From the NCBI GenBank assembly GCA_018241365.1, contig JAFEDX010000205.1:1-32315 (forward strand): a DNA stretch of 32,315 bases. Direction: 5' to 3'. Made by a program: the position numbers and the translations under genes. The notes beneath the pieces were generated by a model that ran no database searches, was not told the DNA's origin, and saw nothing but the letters and a program-made list of their open reading frames with translations. The first letter of the stretch is position 1. Each line of letters opens with the position of its first letter. Shown here piece by piece: positions 7,898 to 16,352 of the stretch. Source of the stretch: Pseudomonadota bacterium (lineage in GTDB: Bacteria; Pseudomonadota; Gammaproteobacteria; Xanthomonadales; Rhodanobacteraceae).

Positions 7898-7966
7898 GCA
7901 AGCTGGGTGGGATGGAGTGACGTTATCCGGTTTGCGTTCCCGATGGTTTGCCGGCGGCCGGAGCGT

Positions 7967-8620
7967 TCACGTTGGCGTGGCGGTCAGTTGTGCCAGTGCG
8001 TGCGAATAGCCGGTATCCAGTGCATCGAAGCGCGCGACATCCATGCCGAGGTCATGGATGCAGCCGTCCGACAAGCCGTAGCACCAGCCGTGTACGGTGA
8101 GCGGCTGGCCGCGGTCCCAGGCGTCGCGCACGATGGTGGTGTGGGCGGCGTTGGCGACCTGTTCGATCACGTTCAGTTCGCACAATCGGTCGTGGCGCCC
8201 GGCAGGCGCGGTGGCATCCATCAGCTTCCGATGACGTTCCATGGTGTCGCCGATGTAGCGCAGCCAGTTGTCGATCAGGCCAAGGCGGTCGCCATGCAAC
8301 GCGGCGCCGACGCCGCCGCAGCCATAGTGCCCCACGATCATGATGTGCTCGACCTTCAGCACGTCCACGGCAAATTGCAGCACCGACAGGCAGTTCATGT
8401 CCGAGTGCAGCACCAGGTTCGAGATGTTGCGGTGGACGAACACCTCGCCCGGGTCCATGTCCATGATCTGGTTGGCAGGCACCCGCGAATCCGAACAGCC
8501 GATCCAGAGGTACTTCGGGGCCTGCTGCCGGAACAGGCGTTCGAAGAAGTGCGGGTCCTGGGCGCGGATCTTTTCCGACCAGCGGCGGTTGTTTTGCAGG
8601 ATTTCGTTAGGTGTCGCCAT
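7967..8620 (-). CDS. can: Beta-class carbonic anhydrase
   Basis: 217 aa, normal length for the proteobacterial beta class. It interconverts CO2 and bicarbonate in the cytoplasm. The zinc ligands are all present: Cys42 and Asp44 in CSDSR (42-46), His98 and Cys101 in GHYGCGG. Asp44-Arg46 is the usual catalytic dyad. There is no signal peptide. The ATG lies directly after the stop of the aldehyde dehydrogenase gene, with AAGGA about 8 nt upstream inside that gene's end, so the two are co-translated. Its place in a catabolic operon may relate to CO2 from ring breakdown, but that is speculation. Confidence 0.95.
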   Translation of the reverse strand: MATPNEILQNNRRWSEKIRAQDPHFFERLFRQQAPKYLWIGCSDSRVPANQIMDMDPGEVFVHRNISNLVLHSDMNCLSVLQFAVDVLKVEHIMIVGHYGCGGVGAALHGDRLGLIDNWLRYIGDTMERHRKLMDATAPAGRHDRLCELNVIEQVANAAHTTIVRDAWDRGQPLTVHGWCYGLSDGCIHDLGMDVARFDALDTGYSHALAQLTATPT

Positions 8621-10078
8621 TCAGGATCCTTGCGAAGCGAGGCAGATGTTTTTCGGTTCGGTGAAGAAGCGCAGGGCATCGACGCCGCCCTCGCGGCCCA
8701 TGCCGGAGTGCTTGACGCCGCCGAACGGCGTGCGCAGGTCGCGCAGCATCCAGCAGTTCACCCACACGATGCCGAAGTCGATGCGCGCCGCCATGCGTTG
8801 CGCGCGCTGCAGGTCGCGCGTCCACAGCGACGCGGCGAGGCCGTAGTCGGTACCGTCGGCGATGGCGATGGCGTCGTCCTCGGAGTCGAACGGGATCAGC
8901 GTCACCACCGGGCCGAAGATTTCCTCGCGATTGGTTGCGCAATCCTGCGGCAGGCCTTCGATCACGGTCGGTGCGACGAACCAGCCGTTGGCGCAGCGGC
9001 CCGGAACGCCGACGGCATCGCCGCCACACAAGACCGTGCCGCCTTCGTCGCGGGCCCGCGCGATGCACGCCATCACCTTGTCGAAATGCGGTTGCGACAC
9101 CAGCGCACCGAGGTCGCTGGCATCGTCGTTCGGGTCGCCGACGCGCAATGCCTGCACCTTTTCGAGATAGCGGCGTTTGAAGTCGGCGTAGATCGAACGT
9201 TCCACCAGCAGGCGCGATCCGCACAGGCAGATTTCGCCCTGGTTGGAAAAACCCGAGCGCACGATGGTGTCGAGGTTGGCATCGGAAAGATCGGCATCAG
9301 CAAACACGATGGCCGGGTTCTTGCCGCCCATCTCCAATGACACCTTCTTGAACTGCTTGGCTGATTCCGCAGCGATCGCCGCACCGGTGCGCGTGGAACC
9401 GGTGAAGGAAACGGCCTTGATTTTCGGGTGCTCGGTGAGGGCGTGTCCGACCTTCGGCCCCAGTCCGTGCACGATGTTCAGCACGCCCGGCGGCAGGCCG
9501 GCTTCGATCGCGAGTTCGGACAGCCGGAACGCCGTGAACGGCGTTATCTCGGAAGGCTTGGCCACCACCGCATTGCCGGCGGCCAGCGCCGGCGCGATCT
9601 TCCAGGTGAACAGGTACAACGGCAGGTTCCACGGCGAGATGCAGCCGACCACGCCGAGCGGCTGGCGCAAGGTGATGTTGATCGCGCGCGCGTCGCTGTG
9701 CGATTCGCCCGGCCATTGGGTGATGGCTTCGGCGAAGAAGCGCAGATTGGCGACCGCGCGCGGAATGTCCACGCTGCGCGCCAGCGCCACCGGCTTGCCG
9801 TTGTCGCGCGATTCCTCGCGCGCGAGTTCGTCGAGGCGCGCTTCCACGGCGTCCGCGAGCCGGTGCAGGCAGCGTGCGCGTCCGGCCGCCGGCAGCGCCG
9901 CCCATGCCGGCGCCGCGCGCACGGCCGCCGCGACCGCGGCTTCGACGTCGCGGGCATCCGAATCCGGGCAGCGTGCGTACGCCTTGCCGGTCGCGGGTTC
10001 GTACACGTCGAGGGTTGCGCCACTTGCAGGCGCAACCAGTTGGCCATCAATCAGGTTGGACAGAAGCCGCAATTCCAT
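8621..10078 (-). CDS. Aldehyde dehydrogenase, 2-aminomuconic semialdehyde type
   Basis: 485 aa NAD-dependent aldehyde dehydrogenase. Motifs in order: SPWNLPLYLFTWKIAPALAAGN, the cofactor segment FTGSTRTG, the catalytic Glu in LEMGGKNP, and the catalytic Cys in NQGEICLC, then EEIFGPV and the C-terminal PFGGVKHSG. The NQGEICLC and WVNCWMLRDL stretches are like those I recall from vertebrate ALDH8A1, which oxidises 2-aminomuconate semialdehyde in the kynurenine pathway; bacterial AmnC/NbaE and 2-hydroxymuconic semialdehyde dehydrogenases are close relatives. A RidA-family gene in the same operon supports the aminomuconate reading. It starts 35 bp after the QEGLA gene. Enzyme class certain; substrate probable. 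Confidence 0.9.
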   Translation of the reverse strand: MELRLLSNLIDGQLVAPASGATLDVYEPATGKAYARCPDSDARDVEAAVAAAVRAAPAWAALPAAGRARCLHRLADAVEARLDELAREESRDNGKPVALARSVDIPRAVANLRFFAEAITQWPGESHSDARAINITLRQPLGVVGCISPWNLPLYLFTWKIAPALAAGNAVVAKPSEITPFTAFRLSELAIEAGLPPGVLNIVHGLGPKVGHALTEHPKIKAVSFTGSTRTGAAIAAESAKQFKKVSLEMGGKNPAIVFADADLSDANLDTIVRSGFSNQGEICLCGSRLLVERSIYADFKRRYLEKVQALRVGDPNDDASDLGALVSQPHFDKVMACIARARDEGGTVLCGGDAVGVPGRCANGWFVAPTVIEGLPQDCATNREEIFGPVVTLIPFDSEDDAIAIADGTDYGLAASLWTRDLQRAQRMAARIDFGIVWVNCWMLRDLRTPFGGVKHSGMGREGGVDALRFFTEPKNICLASQGS

Positions 10079-10113
10079 CCGGCAAGCTTACCGCAAGGTC
10101 GCTTCCGGACCGC

Positions 10114-11373
10114 TCAGGCCTTCTCCCATTCGCCGATCCGGCCCATGCGGATACGGTTGACGAACAGCGAGAATGCGAGCTTGGCGGCCAGCCCCTGCGA
10201 TTGCTGCAGCCACGGCGGCAGGAATCTCGGTGGTGCGAGCGAGCCGTCCGCGAAGCAGGGGCCGAGCGCAAGGGCATCGTCCAGCGCCAGCTTGCCCGCG
10301 AACAGGTGCTGCATCAGGTCCGTCCGGCGCCGCTTGAAGGCCCAGCGGAAGAACGTGTGCACGGTGAGCAGGCCGGCGAGGTACACGTTGTCCTTGGTGA
10401 AGGCGGCGCCGCCCGTCACCGGCACGCCGCGGAACACGCGCTGGGTGGAATAGAAACTGTCGGCCTCGTTCTGGCCGTGCGCGCGGAACCAGCGGTACAC
10501 CTCGATGAAGTCGGCGCCGCCAAGTGCCATGTCGATGGCGAGGATGCGCAGGCTGATCCGCTGCAGGCGTGCGATGTCGATCGAGCCCGACATCAGTTCG
10601 GCGAACACCGCGAGGCCTTCCTGCGTGGCGGTGGCGCGCGGCGCGGTGCGCGTCAGCGATTTCAGCACCGGTTGTGCGCGGCCGTTCTGCGCGGTGAGCG
10701 TGTGCACGAAGGCCTCGTGCGCGAGCAGTTGCGAGCGATCGTATTCGGAGAAACACGTCGCGCCGCGCAGACGGATGCGGGTGGCGCCGGCAGCGGCCTT
10801 GGCCGTCAGTTCCGGGTCGATTTCCACCCGTACCACGCTGGCGCCGAAAAATGCATCGACTTCGGCCTGGACCTCGTCCCGCAAGACCTCGGCAGGGATG
10901 CAGTATTCGGCTTCGGGCAACGCCTGCCCGTCGCCCAGTTCCTTGGCGATCTCGAGAAACCAGCGCGCGGCATCGAGGTTGGTTTGCCCGCCGCCCGGCA
11001 GTGTGTCACCCGGCTTGCCGTAAAGCTCGATCGACGCTGCAGTGACATTGGTGGTGCCCACTGCTTCCAGCATGCGTGCGGCGGTTTGCCACGAAGCCGC
11101 GTTGCGCGCGAGCCACGCGCCAAGCGGATGCGAGGTATCGGCCTCGGCGGTGATCACGGCAAGTTCGGCGCGCTGCGCGGACAGATCCGGTGCGCGATAG
11201 TCGAAGCGCGGCAGCGTTTCGTGGCCGCGCTGCAGGTCCTCCAGGAAGCGCCGCTCGACCGCCGCCGGCCATGCCACGGTGGCGAGCACGCGGATGCCGC
11301 GCACCGCTTCGACCAGCCGTTTGTCGAGCTCGGCGTAGCGTTGCAGGGCAGGCGTGAGCGCTACGTCGGCCAT
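10114..11373 (-). CDS. QEGLA-motif protein (DUF1704), zinc peptidase-like
   Basis: 419 aa. This is the family annotated as 'flavohemoglobin expression-modulating QEGLA motif protein' and DUF1704. It carries HEAFVH (His219, Glu220, His224), an HExxxH metal site, and TQEGLAVFAEL with Glu252, the probable third ligand or QEGLA signature. The eukaryotic relatives (MATCAP) are tubulin-tyrosine carboxypeptidases with this HExxxH arrangement, so a metallopeptidase activity is plausible. No signal peptide. It starts 9 bp after the rsgA stop and ends 35 bp before the aldehyde dehydrogenase gene. Bacterial substrate unknown. Confidence 0.87.
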   Translation of the reverse strand: MADVALTPALQRYAELDKRLVEAVRGIRVLATVAWPAAVERRFLEDLQRGHETLPRFDYRAPDLSAQRAELAVITAEADTSHPLGAWLARNAASWQTAARMLEAVGTTNVTAASIELYGKPGDTLPGGGQTNLDAARWFLEIAKELGDGQALPEAEYCIPAEVLRDEVQAEVDAFFGASVVRVEIDPELTAKAAAGATRIRLRGATCFSEYDRSQLLAHEAFVHTLTAQNGRAQPVLKSLTRTAPRATATQEGLAVFAELMSGSIDIARLQRISLRILAIDMALGGADFIEVYRWFRAHGQNEADSFYSTQRVFRGVPVTGGAAFTKDNVYLAGLLTVHTFFRWAFKRRRTDLMQHLFAGKLALDDALALGPCFADGSLAPPRFLPPWLQQSQGLAAKLAFSLFVNRIRMGRIGEWEKA

Positions 11374-11382
11374 CGAGCAAGG

Positions 11383-12438
11383 CTACTCGCGTTCCTGCCA
11401 GTCGCGGCGGCGTTGCGGACGGATCGGTTCGCGATTGTCGCGCAGGCGCTGCTCGAAACGTGCGGCCTGTTCTTCACGTTGGCCGTGCAGCTTCTGGTAG
11501 TTGCGCCAGCGCGCCGGGTCGAGCTCGCCGTCCTCTAGTGCGGTGCGCACTGCGCATCCGGGCTCGTTGCCGTGGCCGCAGTCGGTGAAGCGGCATTGTT
11601 CGGCGAGTGCGTCGATGTCGGCGAAAAGCTCAAGCTCCTCGTCGCCAGTCAACTTCAATTCCCGCATGCCGGGTGTGTCGATCAGGCAGGCGCCGCACGG
11701 CAGCGTGAGCAGCGCGCGGTGCGTCGTGGTGTGGCGGCCGCGGTCATCGCCGTCGCGGGTCGCGGCGGTGGCCATGCGGTTCTCGCCGGACAGGGTGTTG
11801 GTGAGGGTGGATTTGCCCGCGCCCGACGAACCGACGAGCGCGGCGGTGATGCCGGGCGCCAGGTGCGTGTCCAGCGCCGTCACGCTGGCCGCGTCCTTGC
11901 CGTTGATGGCGACGATCGACGTGCCGGTGGGCAGGCGCTCGCGCAAGGCCGCTTGCGCGTTGTCGACATCCGCGGCGTCCACCTTGTCGCGCTTGGTCAG
12001 CACGACTACCGCGTGCGCGCCGGAATCCTCGATCAGGGCCAGGTAACGCTCGATGCGCGCCGGGTTGAAGTCGCCATCGAGGCCCGACAGCAACAGCACG
12101 ACGTCGAGATTGGTGGCGATGATCTGGCGCGCGTAGCGTTCGCCCGCGGCCGCGCGATCCAGCACGCCGCGGCGCGGCAGCACTTCCACGATGTGTGGCG
12201 GCGAGCCTGCTTCGACGACCACGAAATCGCCGACCGCGGGGCGTTCGGCGGGATCGAGCGTGCGCTTCAGGAATTTCGGCGCCGGCTGCGCATTGAACAC
12301 GTGCTCGCCGTCGTGGACCTCGTAACCGGCGCGGTGCTGGGCCGAGACGCGGGCGAGCGATTGCGAACCTGACAGGTGCGGAAGGTCGCCGCGCCAGCCG
12401 ATGCGCTGCGACGCCGATAGCGTGAGGGGGATGGGCAT
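11383..12438 (-). CDS. rsgA: Ribosome small-subunit GTPase RsgA
   Basis: 351 aa circularly permuted GTPase that acts late in 30S ribosome maturation. Order of parts: OB-fold (about 30-90), then G4 as TKRD (148-151), the P-loop GSSGAGKST (203-211), G3 as DTPG (254-257) and a C-terminal zinc knuckle with Cys282, Cys287, His289 and Cys295. The G4-G1-G3 order is diagnostic. The frame is open 36 codons further upstream, into the alaA start region; I chose the ATG at 12438 (MPIPLTLS), which gives the usual length. It is first in the six-gene operon down to ridA. Confidence 0.92.
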   Translation of the reverse strand: MPIPLTLSASQRIGWRGDLPHLSGSQSLARVSAQHRAGYEVHDGEHVFNAQPAPKFLKRTLDPAERPAVGDFVVVEAGSPPHIVEVLPRRGVLDRAAAGERYARQIIATNLDVVLLLSGLDGDFNPARIERYLALIEDSGAHAVVVLTKRDKVDAADVDNAQAALRERLPTGTSIVAINGKDAASVTALDTHLAPGITAALVGSSGAGKSTLTNTLSGENRMATAATRDGDDRGRHTTTHRALLTLPCGACLIDTPGMRELKLTGDEELELFADIDALAEQCRFTDCGHGNEPGCAVRTALEDGELDPARWRNYQKLHGQREEQAARFEQRLRDNREPIRPQRRRDWQERE

Positions 12439-12475
12439 GGCGGGAATCGCCGGTCGCGAAAGCTCGAGGTGGTGT

Positions 12476-12503
12476 TTGCGAATGCCTGAATCGCCGCTAG
12501 CAT
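12476..12503 (+). promoter_or_regulatory. Possible alaA promoter
   Basis: TTGCGA (12476-12481) and TAGCAT (12498-12503) are separated by 16 bp and end 26 nt before the ATG. It lies in the 91 bp gap between the divergent rsgA and alaA genes. Match to sigma-70 consensus is moderate, so this is only a candidate. Confidence 0.3.
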
Positions 12504-12529
12504 GCCGGAACCCGAGGACGTTTGCAGCC

Positions 12530-13777
12530 ATGCGCGCATCCACCATTCAGCCCAGCTTGCACCTTGCCGAAGTCCGTTACGAGATCCGCGGAGCGCTTGC
12601 GCGGCGCGCGCGAGCGCTCGAGGCCGCCGGTGAGGACGTGCTGAAGCTCAACATCGGCAACCCCGGGAAGTTCGGCTTCCGCGCACCGGCGCACCTCACT
12701 GCCGCGATCACCGCGCACCTCGCCGACAGCGACGCCTATTGCCACGAACAGGGCCTGGAATCGGCGCGCGAGGCGATTCTGGCGCGGCAGCATTCGCGCG
12801 CGGCGGCGGTACCCGGTATCGAGCGGATTTTTGTCGGCAACGGCGTCAGCGAACTGATCGACCTGTCGCTGCGTGCGCTGCTGAATGTCGGCGACGAGGT
12901 GCTGTTGCCGGCGCCGGATTACCCCTTGTGGAGCGCGGCCACCATCCTGAACGACGGCACGCCGCGTTACTACGCCTGCCCGGCCGGGCGCGGACACCTG
13001 CCCGACCCTGACGAGATCGAGGCGTTGTGTGGCCCGCGCACCCGCGCGATCGTGCTGATCAATCCCAACAATCCCACCGGCGCGTGCTACCCGCGCGTCT
13101 TGCTGGAACGCATCGTCGCGATCGCCGCGCGCCACCATCTGCTGTTGCTGTCCGACGAAATCTACGACGACATCCGTTACGACGACGCACCGTTCACGCC
13201 GCTGGCACCACTCGCCGGTGAACTGCCGTGCATGACCTTCGCCGGGTTGTCCAAGGTGCACCGAGCCTGCGGGTTCCGGATCGGTTGGGCCTCGTTGTCG
13301 GGCAGCGGCGAGCGCGTCGAGGCGTATCGCGACGCGCTGCAACTGCTCGCGGCCTTGCGCCTGTGCGCGAACGTGCCGGCGCAATGGGCAATCGAACCGG
13401 CGCTGACCGGTCCCGACACGATTTCGGCGCTGACCGCGCCGGGCGGACGCCTGTCCGAAGCACGCCGCGCGGTGCAGGAAAGCGTCGCGCGCAGCCGTTT
13501 CCTCGAATGCGTCGTGCCACAGGGCGCGCTCTACGCCTTCCCGGCCGTGCGCGCCGGGGCGTTGACGGATGATTTCGACGACAACGAATTCGCGTTGCGC
13601 CTGCTGGACGGGGAACACGCGTTGGTGGTGCCGGGCTCCAGCTTCAATTTGCCCGCGAGCCGCCACTTCCGGATCACCTTGCTGCCGGAGCCTGCGCAGA
13701 TTGCCGACGTGTTCGCGCGGATCGAACGGGTGCTGGAACGGATGGTGGAGGAACGGCATGCCGTTCGCGTGGCCTAG
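12530..13777 (+). CDS. alaA: Alanine aminotransferase, PLP-dependent (AlaA type)
   Basis: 415 aa class I/II fold-type I aminotransferase. It shows LNIGNPGKFGF at the N-terminus, NPNNPTG (178-184), SDEIYDDIRYD (Asp209 binds the pyridine nitrogen) and the PLP Lys242 in GLSKVHRACGFRIGW; the last two stretches are typical of AlaA/YfbQ, the glutamate-pyruvate aminotransferase. Likely reaction: pyruvate plus glutamate to alanine plus 2-oxoglutarate, in the cytoplasm. The ATG at 12530 fits the family N-terminus; an in-frame ATG at 12484 would add 15 residues of poor quality. The gene diverges from rsgA. Confident of the family, fairly confident of alanine as product. Confidence 0.87.
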   Translation: MRASTIQPSLHLAEVRYEIRGALARRARALEAAGEDVLKLNIGNPGKFGFRAPAHLTAAITAHLADSDAYCHEQGLESAREAILARQHSRAAAVPGIERIFVGNGVSELIDLSLRALLNVGDEVLLPAPDYPLWSAATILNDGTPRYYACPAGRGHLPDPDEIEALCGPRTRAIVLINPNNPTGACYPRVLLERIVAIAARHHLLLLSDEIYDDIRYDDAPFTPLAPLAGELPCMTFAGLSKVHRACGFRIGWASLSGSGERVEAYRDALQLLAALRLCANVPAQWAIEPALTGPDTISALTAPGGRLSEARRAVQESVARSRFLECVVPQGALYAFPAVRAGALTDDFDDNEFALRLLDGEHALVVPGSSFNLPASRHFRITLLPEPAQIADVFARIERVLERMVEERHAVRVA

Positions 13778-13784
13778 CTTTACT

Positions 13785-13807
13785 CCCCTCTCCCTGCGGG
13801 AGAGGGG
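13785..13807. repeat. Perfect hairpin, GGGAGAGGGG-type intergenic element
   Basis: CCCCTCTCCC and GGGAGAGGGG pair perfectly (10 bp) around a 3 nt loop, followed by a G-rich tail (TTGGGGGTGAGGG). There is no T-run, and the next gene starts 26 bp later on the same strand. The same kind of sequence is, from memory, a frequent dispersed palindrome in xanthomonads and pseudomonads. It could slow or partly end alaA transcription. Confidence 0.6.
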
Positions 13808-13832
13808 TTGGGGGTGAGGGTAGGGATTCGCC

Positions 13833-14441
13833 ATGAATAGATTCCTGGCACTCGGCGATTCCTACACCATCGGCGAAGGCGTTGCGGAATCGGAACGCTG
13901 GCCGGTGCAACTGGTGGCGAGGTTGCGTGGCGAAGGCATCGACGTTGCCGATCCGGTGATCGTCGCCACCACGGGCTGGACGACCGATGAATTGTCGGCG
14001 GCGATGGATGCGGCAACATTCAAGCCGCCGTATGCACTGGTCAGCTTGCTGATCGGCGTCAACAACCAGTACCGCGGGCGGCCGCTCGACGAGTACTGCG
14101 GCGAGTTTCGCGCCTTGCTGCAGCGTGCGGTGGCGTTGGCCGGCGATGCTGCAGCGCGTGTCATTGTGGTCTCGATCCCGGATTGGGGCGTGACGCCATT
14201 CGCGGCAGGCGAGGGGCGCGACGCCACACGCGTCGCCGACGCGATCGACGCCTTCAACTGCGCGGCCCTCGCCGAAGCCGAAGCGGCCGGCGCAGCCTGG
14301 GTTGATGTCACCAGCCTTTCGCGTGCGGCCGCTTCGCGCGGTGAACTGGTGGCCGACGGCCTGCATCCTTCGGGCGCACAGTACGCGCACTGGACCGCGG
14401 CGATCCTGCCGGCGGCGCGTGCGGTGTTGATGCCGGCCTGA
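13833..14441 (+). CDS. SGNH/GDSL hydrolase
   Basis: 202 aa esterase-like protein of the SGNH superfamily. Block I is LALGDSYTIGEG with nucleophile Ser10, block II Gly at GWTT (48-51), block III GVNNQYRG (75-82) with the oxyanion Asn, and block V DGLHPSG with Asp175 and His178. All four catalytic blocks are intact. No signal peptide is visible, so it should be cytoplasmic. Substrate cannot be read from the sequence; relatives are acyl-esterases or lysophospholipase-like. It follows alaA by 55 bp and precedes lspA. Confidence 0.88.
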   Translation: MNRFLALGDSYTIGEGVAESERWPVQLVARLRGEGIDVADPVIVATTGWTTDELSAAMDAATFKPPYALVSLLIGVNNQYRGRPLDEYCGEFRALLQRAVALAGDAAARVIVVSIPDWGVTPFAAGEGRDATRVADAIDAFNCAALAEAEAAGAAWVDVTSLSRAAASRGELVADGLHPSGAQYAHWTAAILPAARAVLMPA

Positions 14442-14523
14442 GATGCCTTGCGCCCCCTTCGGCGCGAAGGAGGCAGCGGAACGCAAGTATCATGCGTGTT
14501 TGCGCCGTCGCCAGGGAATCCGC

Positions 14524-15030
14524 TTGAGCCCATTGCCCAAACCCAACGCCTTGGTCTGGTTGCTGCTGTCGGCGTCCGTCATCGGGCTCGACCAGATCAC
14601 CAAGGCCGTTGTGCGCCACGCGCTGGTGCCGTACATGCCGCATGAAGTCATTCCGCACGTGCTCAACTGGACCCTCGCTTTCAATCGCGGCGCGGCGTTC
14701 AGCTTCCTCTCCGATTCGTCGGGTTGGCAGGTGTGGTTGTTCGGCATCCTCGCAGTGGTCGTGTGCATTGGCCTGATCGTGTGGCTGGCCCGCACGCCGC
14801 GCGCTGACTGGCGCACCGCGTTGCCGGTCGCGCTGGTCATTGGCGGCGCTCTCGGGAATCTGATCGATCGGTTGGTGCACGGTCAGGTCACCGATTTCAT
14901 CCAGGTCTACTGGCATGCATGGTCGTGGCCCGCGTTCAACGTCGCCGATTCCGCGATCACGGTGGGTGCGGTGATCCTCATTGCCTTTGGGCTGCTGGGT
15001 GGACACGCAAGCCGCACGCCGCAACAATAG
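14524..15030 (+). CDS. lspA: Lipoprotein signal peptidase II
   Basis: 168 aa inner-membrane aspartyl protease that cuts the signal peptide from prolipoproteins. The family marks are present: NRGAAFSFL (54-62), GGALGNLIDRL with catalytic Asp115, and FNVADSAI with catalytic Asp142; four membrane helices fit at about 8-25, 68-88, 97-114 and 138-158. I chose the TTG at 14524 because AGGGAA lies about 8 nt before it and the length is then normal; an ATG at 14443 in the same frame would add 27 charged residues. lspA usually sits after ileS; here it lies between an SGNH hydrolase gene and sucC. Confidence 0.9.
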   Translation: MSPLPKPNALVWLLLSASVIGLDQITKAVVRHALVPYMPHEVIPHVLNWTLAFNRGAAFSFLSDSSGWQVWLFGILAVVVCIGLIVWLARTPRADWRTALPVALVIGGALGNLIDRLVHGQVTDFIQVYWHAWSWPAFNVADSAITVGAVILIAFGLLGGHASRTPQQ

Positions 15031-15118
15031 GCGGCTGCAGTGTCGTGAGTGATCGCTGTTCGCGGCACGCATTGGCGGCCCGCGCCGCCGGCTTCTTCCC
15101 GAATCACGAGGCCCCTGC

Positions 15119-16285
15119 ATGAATTTCCACGAATACCAGGCCAAGCAATTGTTCGCCGAGTTCGGCATCGCGGTGCCGCCCGGCAAGGTCGCGAAAACTC
15201 CCGCCGAAGCCGTCGAAGCCGCGCGCGCACTGGGCGGCGAGCAGTGGATGGTCAAGGCGCAGATCCACGCCGGCGGGCGCGGCAAATCCGGTGGCGTCAA
15301 GTTCTGCGATTCGCTGGACAAGGTGAAGGCCGCAGCCGAAGGCATGCTCGGCAAGAACATGGCCACCTACCAGTCGGGCGGCCGCGCGCTGCCGGTGAAC
15401 CTGGTGCTGGTGACCGAAGCGACCGACATCGCCAAGGAACTGTATCTCTCGGTGCTGGTCGATCGCAGCAGCAAGGCGGTTGCCTTCATCGCCTCGGCGC
15501 GCGGCGGCGTCGACATCGAGCAAGTGGCGCGCGAAACGCCCGAAGAAATTCACACCGTCACGGTGAACTTCACCGAAGGATTGCAGCCGTACCAGTGCCG
15601 CGAGCTCGGCTTCGCGCTGGGGCTCAACGGCAAGCAGGTGAACCAGTTGTCGAAGATCATGCTGGGCCTGTACAAGCTGTTCAACGCCAAGGACCTGTCG
15701 CTGGTCGAACTGAATCCGCTGGCGATCGTGAAATCCGGTGACCTGATGGCGCTGGACGGCAAGGTCAATTCCGACGACAACGCCGAATTCCGCCACCCGG
15801 AACTGGCCGCGATGCGCGACGTGTCGCAGGAAGACAAGGCCGAGGCCGAAGCCGCGGCGGATCATCTCAACTACGTCACGATGGACGGTTCGATCGGCTG
15901 CATGGTCAACGGCGCGGGCCTCGCGATGGCGACCATGGACGTGATCAAGCTGGCCGGCGGCGAGCCCGCCAACTTCCTCGACGTCGGTGGCGGCGCCACC
16001 AAGGAACGCGTGACCGCGGCGTTCAAGCTGATCCTGTCCTCGCCCAAGGTCAACTGCATCCTCGTCAACATCTTCGGCGGCATCGTGCGTTGCGACTTGA
16101 TCGCCGAGGGCATCATTGCGGCGGTGAAGGAAGTCGGCCTCAAGATTCCGGTGGTGGTGCGCCTGCAGGGCACCAACGTCGAGCAGGGACGTACATTGCT
16201 GGCGCAGTCGGGCCTCAAGATCACGCCTGCCAACGATTTGAACGACGCCGCACAGAAGGCGGTGGCGGCCGCGAAAGCCGCGTAG
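15119..16285 (+). CDS. sucC: Succinyl-CoA synthetase beta subunit
   Basis: 388 aa, normal length. With SucD it forms the citric-acid-cycle enzyme that converts succinyl-CoA to succinate with formation of a nucleoside triphosphate. The N-terminal ATP-grasp domain (about 1-240) starts [17 protein letters not shown] and has [17 protein letters not shown] for nucleotide binding; the C-terminal domain contains NFLDVGGGA and [10 protein letters not shown], which face the alpha subunit. GAGG lies about 9 nt before the ATG. The TAG stop codon is part of the GTAGGAG repeat terminus that begins at 16282, an unusual junction. Confidence 0.97.
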   Translation: MNFHEYQAKQLFAEFGIAVPPGKVAKTPAEAVEAARALGGEQWMVKAQIHAGGRGKSGGVKFCDSLDKVKAAAEGMLGKNMATYQSGGRALPVNLVLVTEATDIAKELYLSVLVDRSSKAVAFIASARGGVDIEQVARETPEEIHTVTVNFTEGLQPYQCRELGFALGLNGKQVNQLSKIMLGLYKLFNAKDLSLVELNPLAIVKSGDLMALDGKVNSDDNAEFRHPELAAMRDVSQEDKAEAEAAADHLNYVTMDGSIGCMVNGAGLAMATMDVIKLAGGEPANFLDVGGGATKERVTAAFKLILSSPKVNCILVNIFGGIVRCDLIAEGIIAAVKEVGLKIPVVVRLQGTNVEQGRTLLAQSGLKITPANDLNDAAQKAVAAAKAA

Positions 16286-16329
16286 GAGCCTGCGTGCAGG
16301 CGAACGGTCGCGCGCACGCGCGCTCCTAC
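16282..16329. repeat. Paired REP-like half-elements between sucC and sucD
   Basis: Outer arms GTAGGAGC (16282-16289) and GCTCCTAC (16322-16329). Each half carries its own stem-loop: GCCTGC-gt-GCAGGC on the left, and GCGCGC-gt-GCGCGC on the right when read inward from the other strand; each is followed by GA. The two halves face each other. The same plan is seen at 17234-17284 and 28467-28566. The left terminus supplies the sucC stop codon. Likely a REP/BIME-type element that may affect mRNA stability between sucC and sucD. Confidence 0.78.
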
Positions 16330-16352
16330 ATTCAAGAATCCAAGGAACAAGC

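Noticed and set aside
7463-9340. 625-codon plus-strand open frame
   Set aside because: Antisense to the secreted protein, carbonic anhydrase and dehydrogenase genes, all of which have clear motifs.
9874-11538. 554-codon plus-strand open frame
   Set aside because: Shadow of the dehydrogenase, QEGLA and rsgA genes.
16282-16329. Intrinsic terminator between sucC and sucD
   Set aside because: No T-run, and sucD must be expressed with sucC; the paired half-element plan shared with two other sites explains the hairpins.
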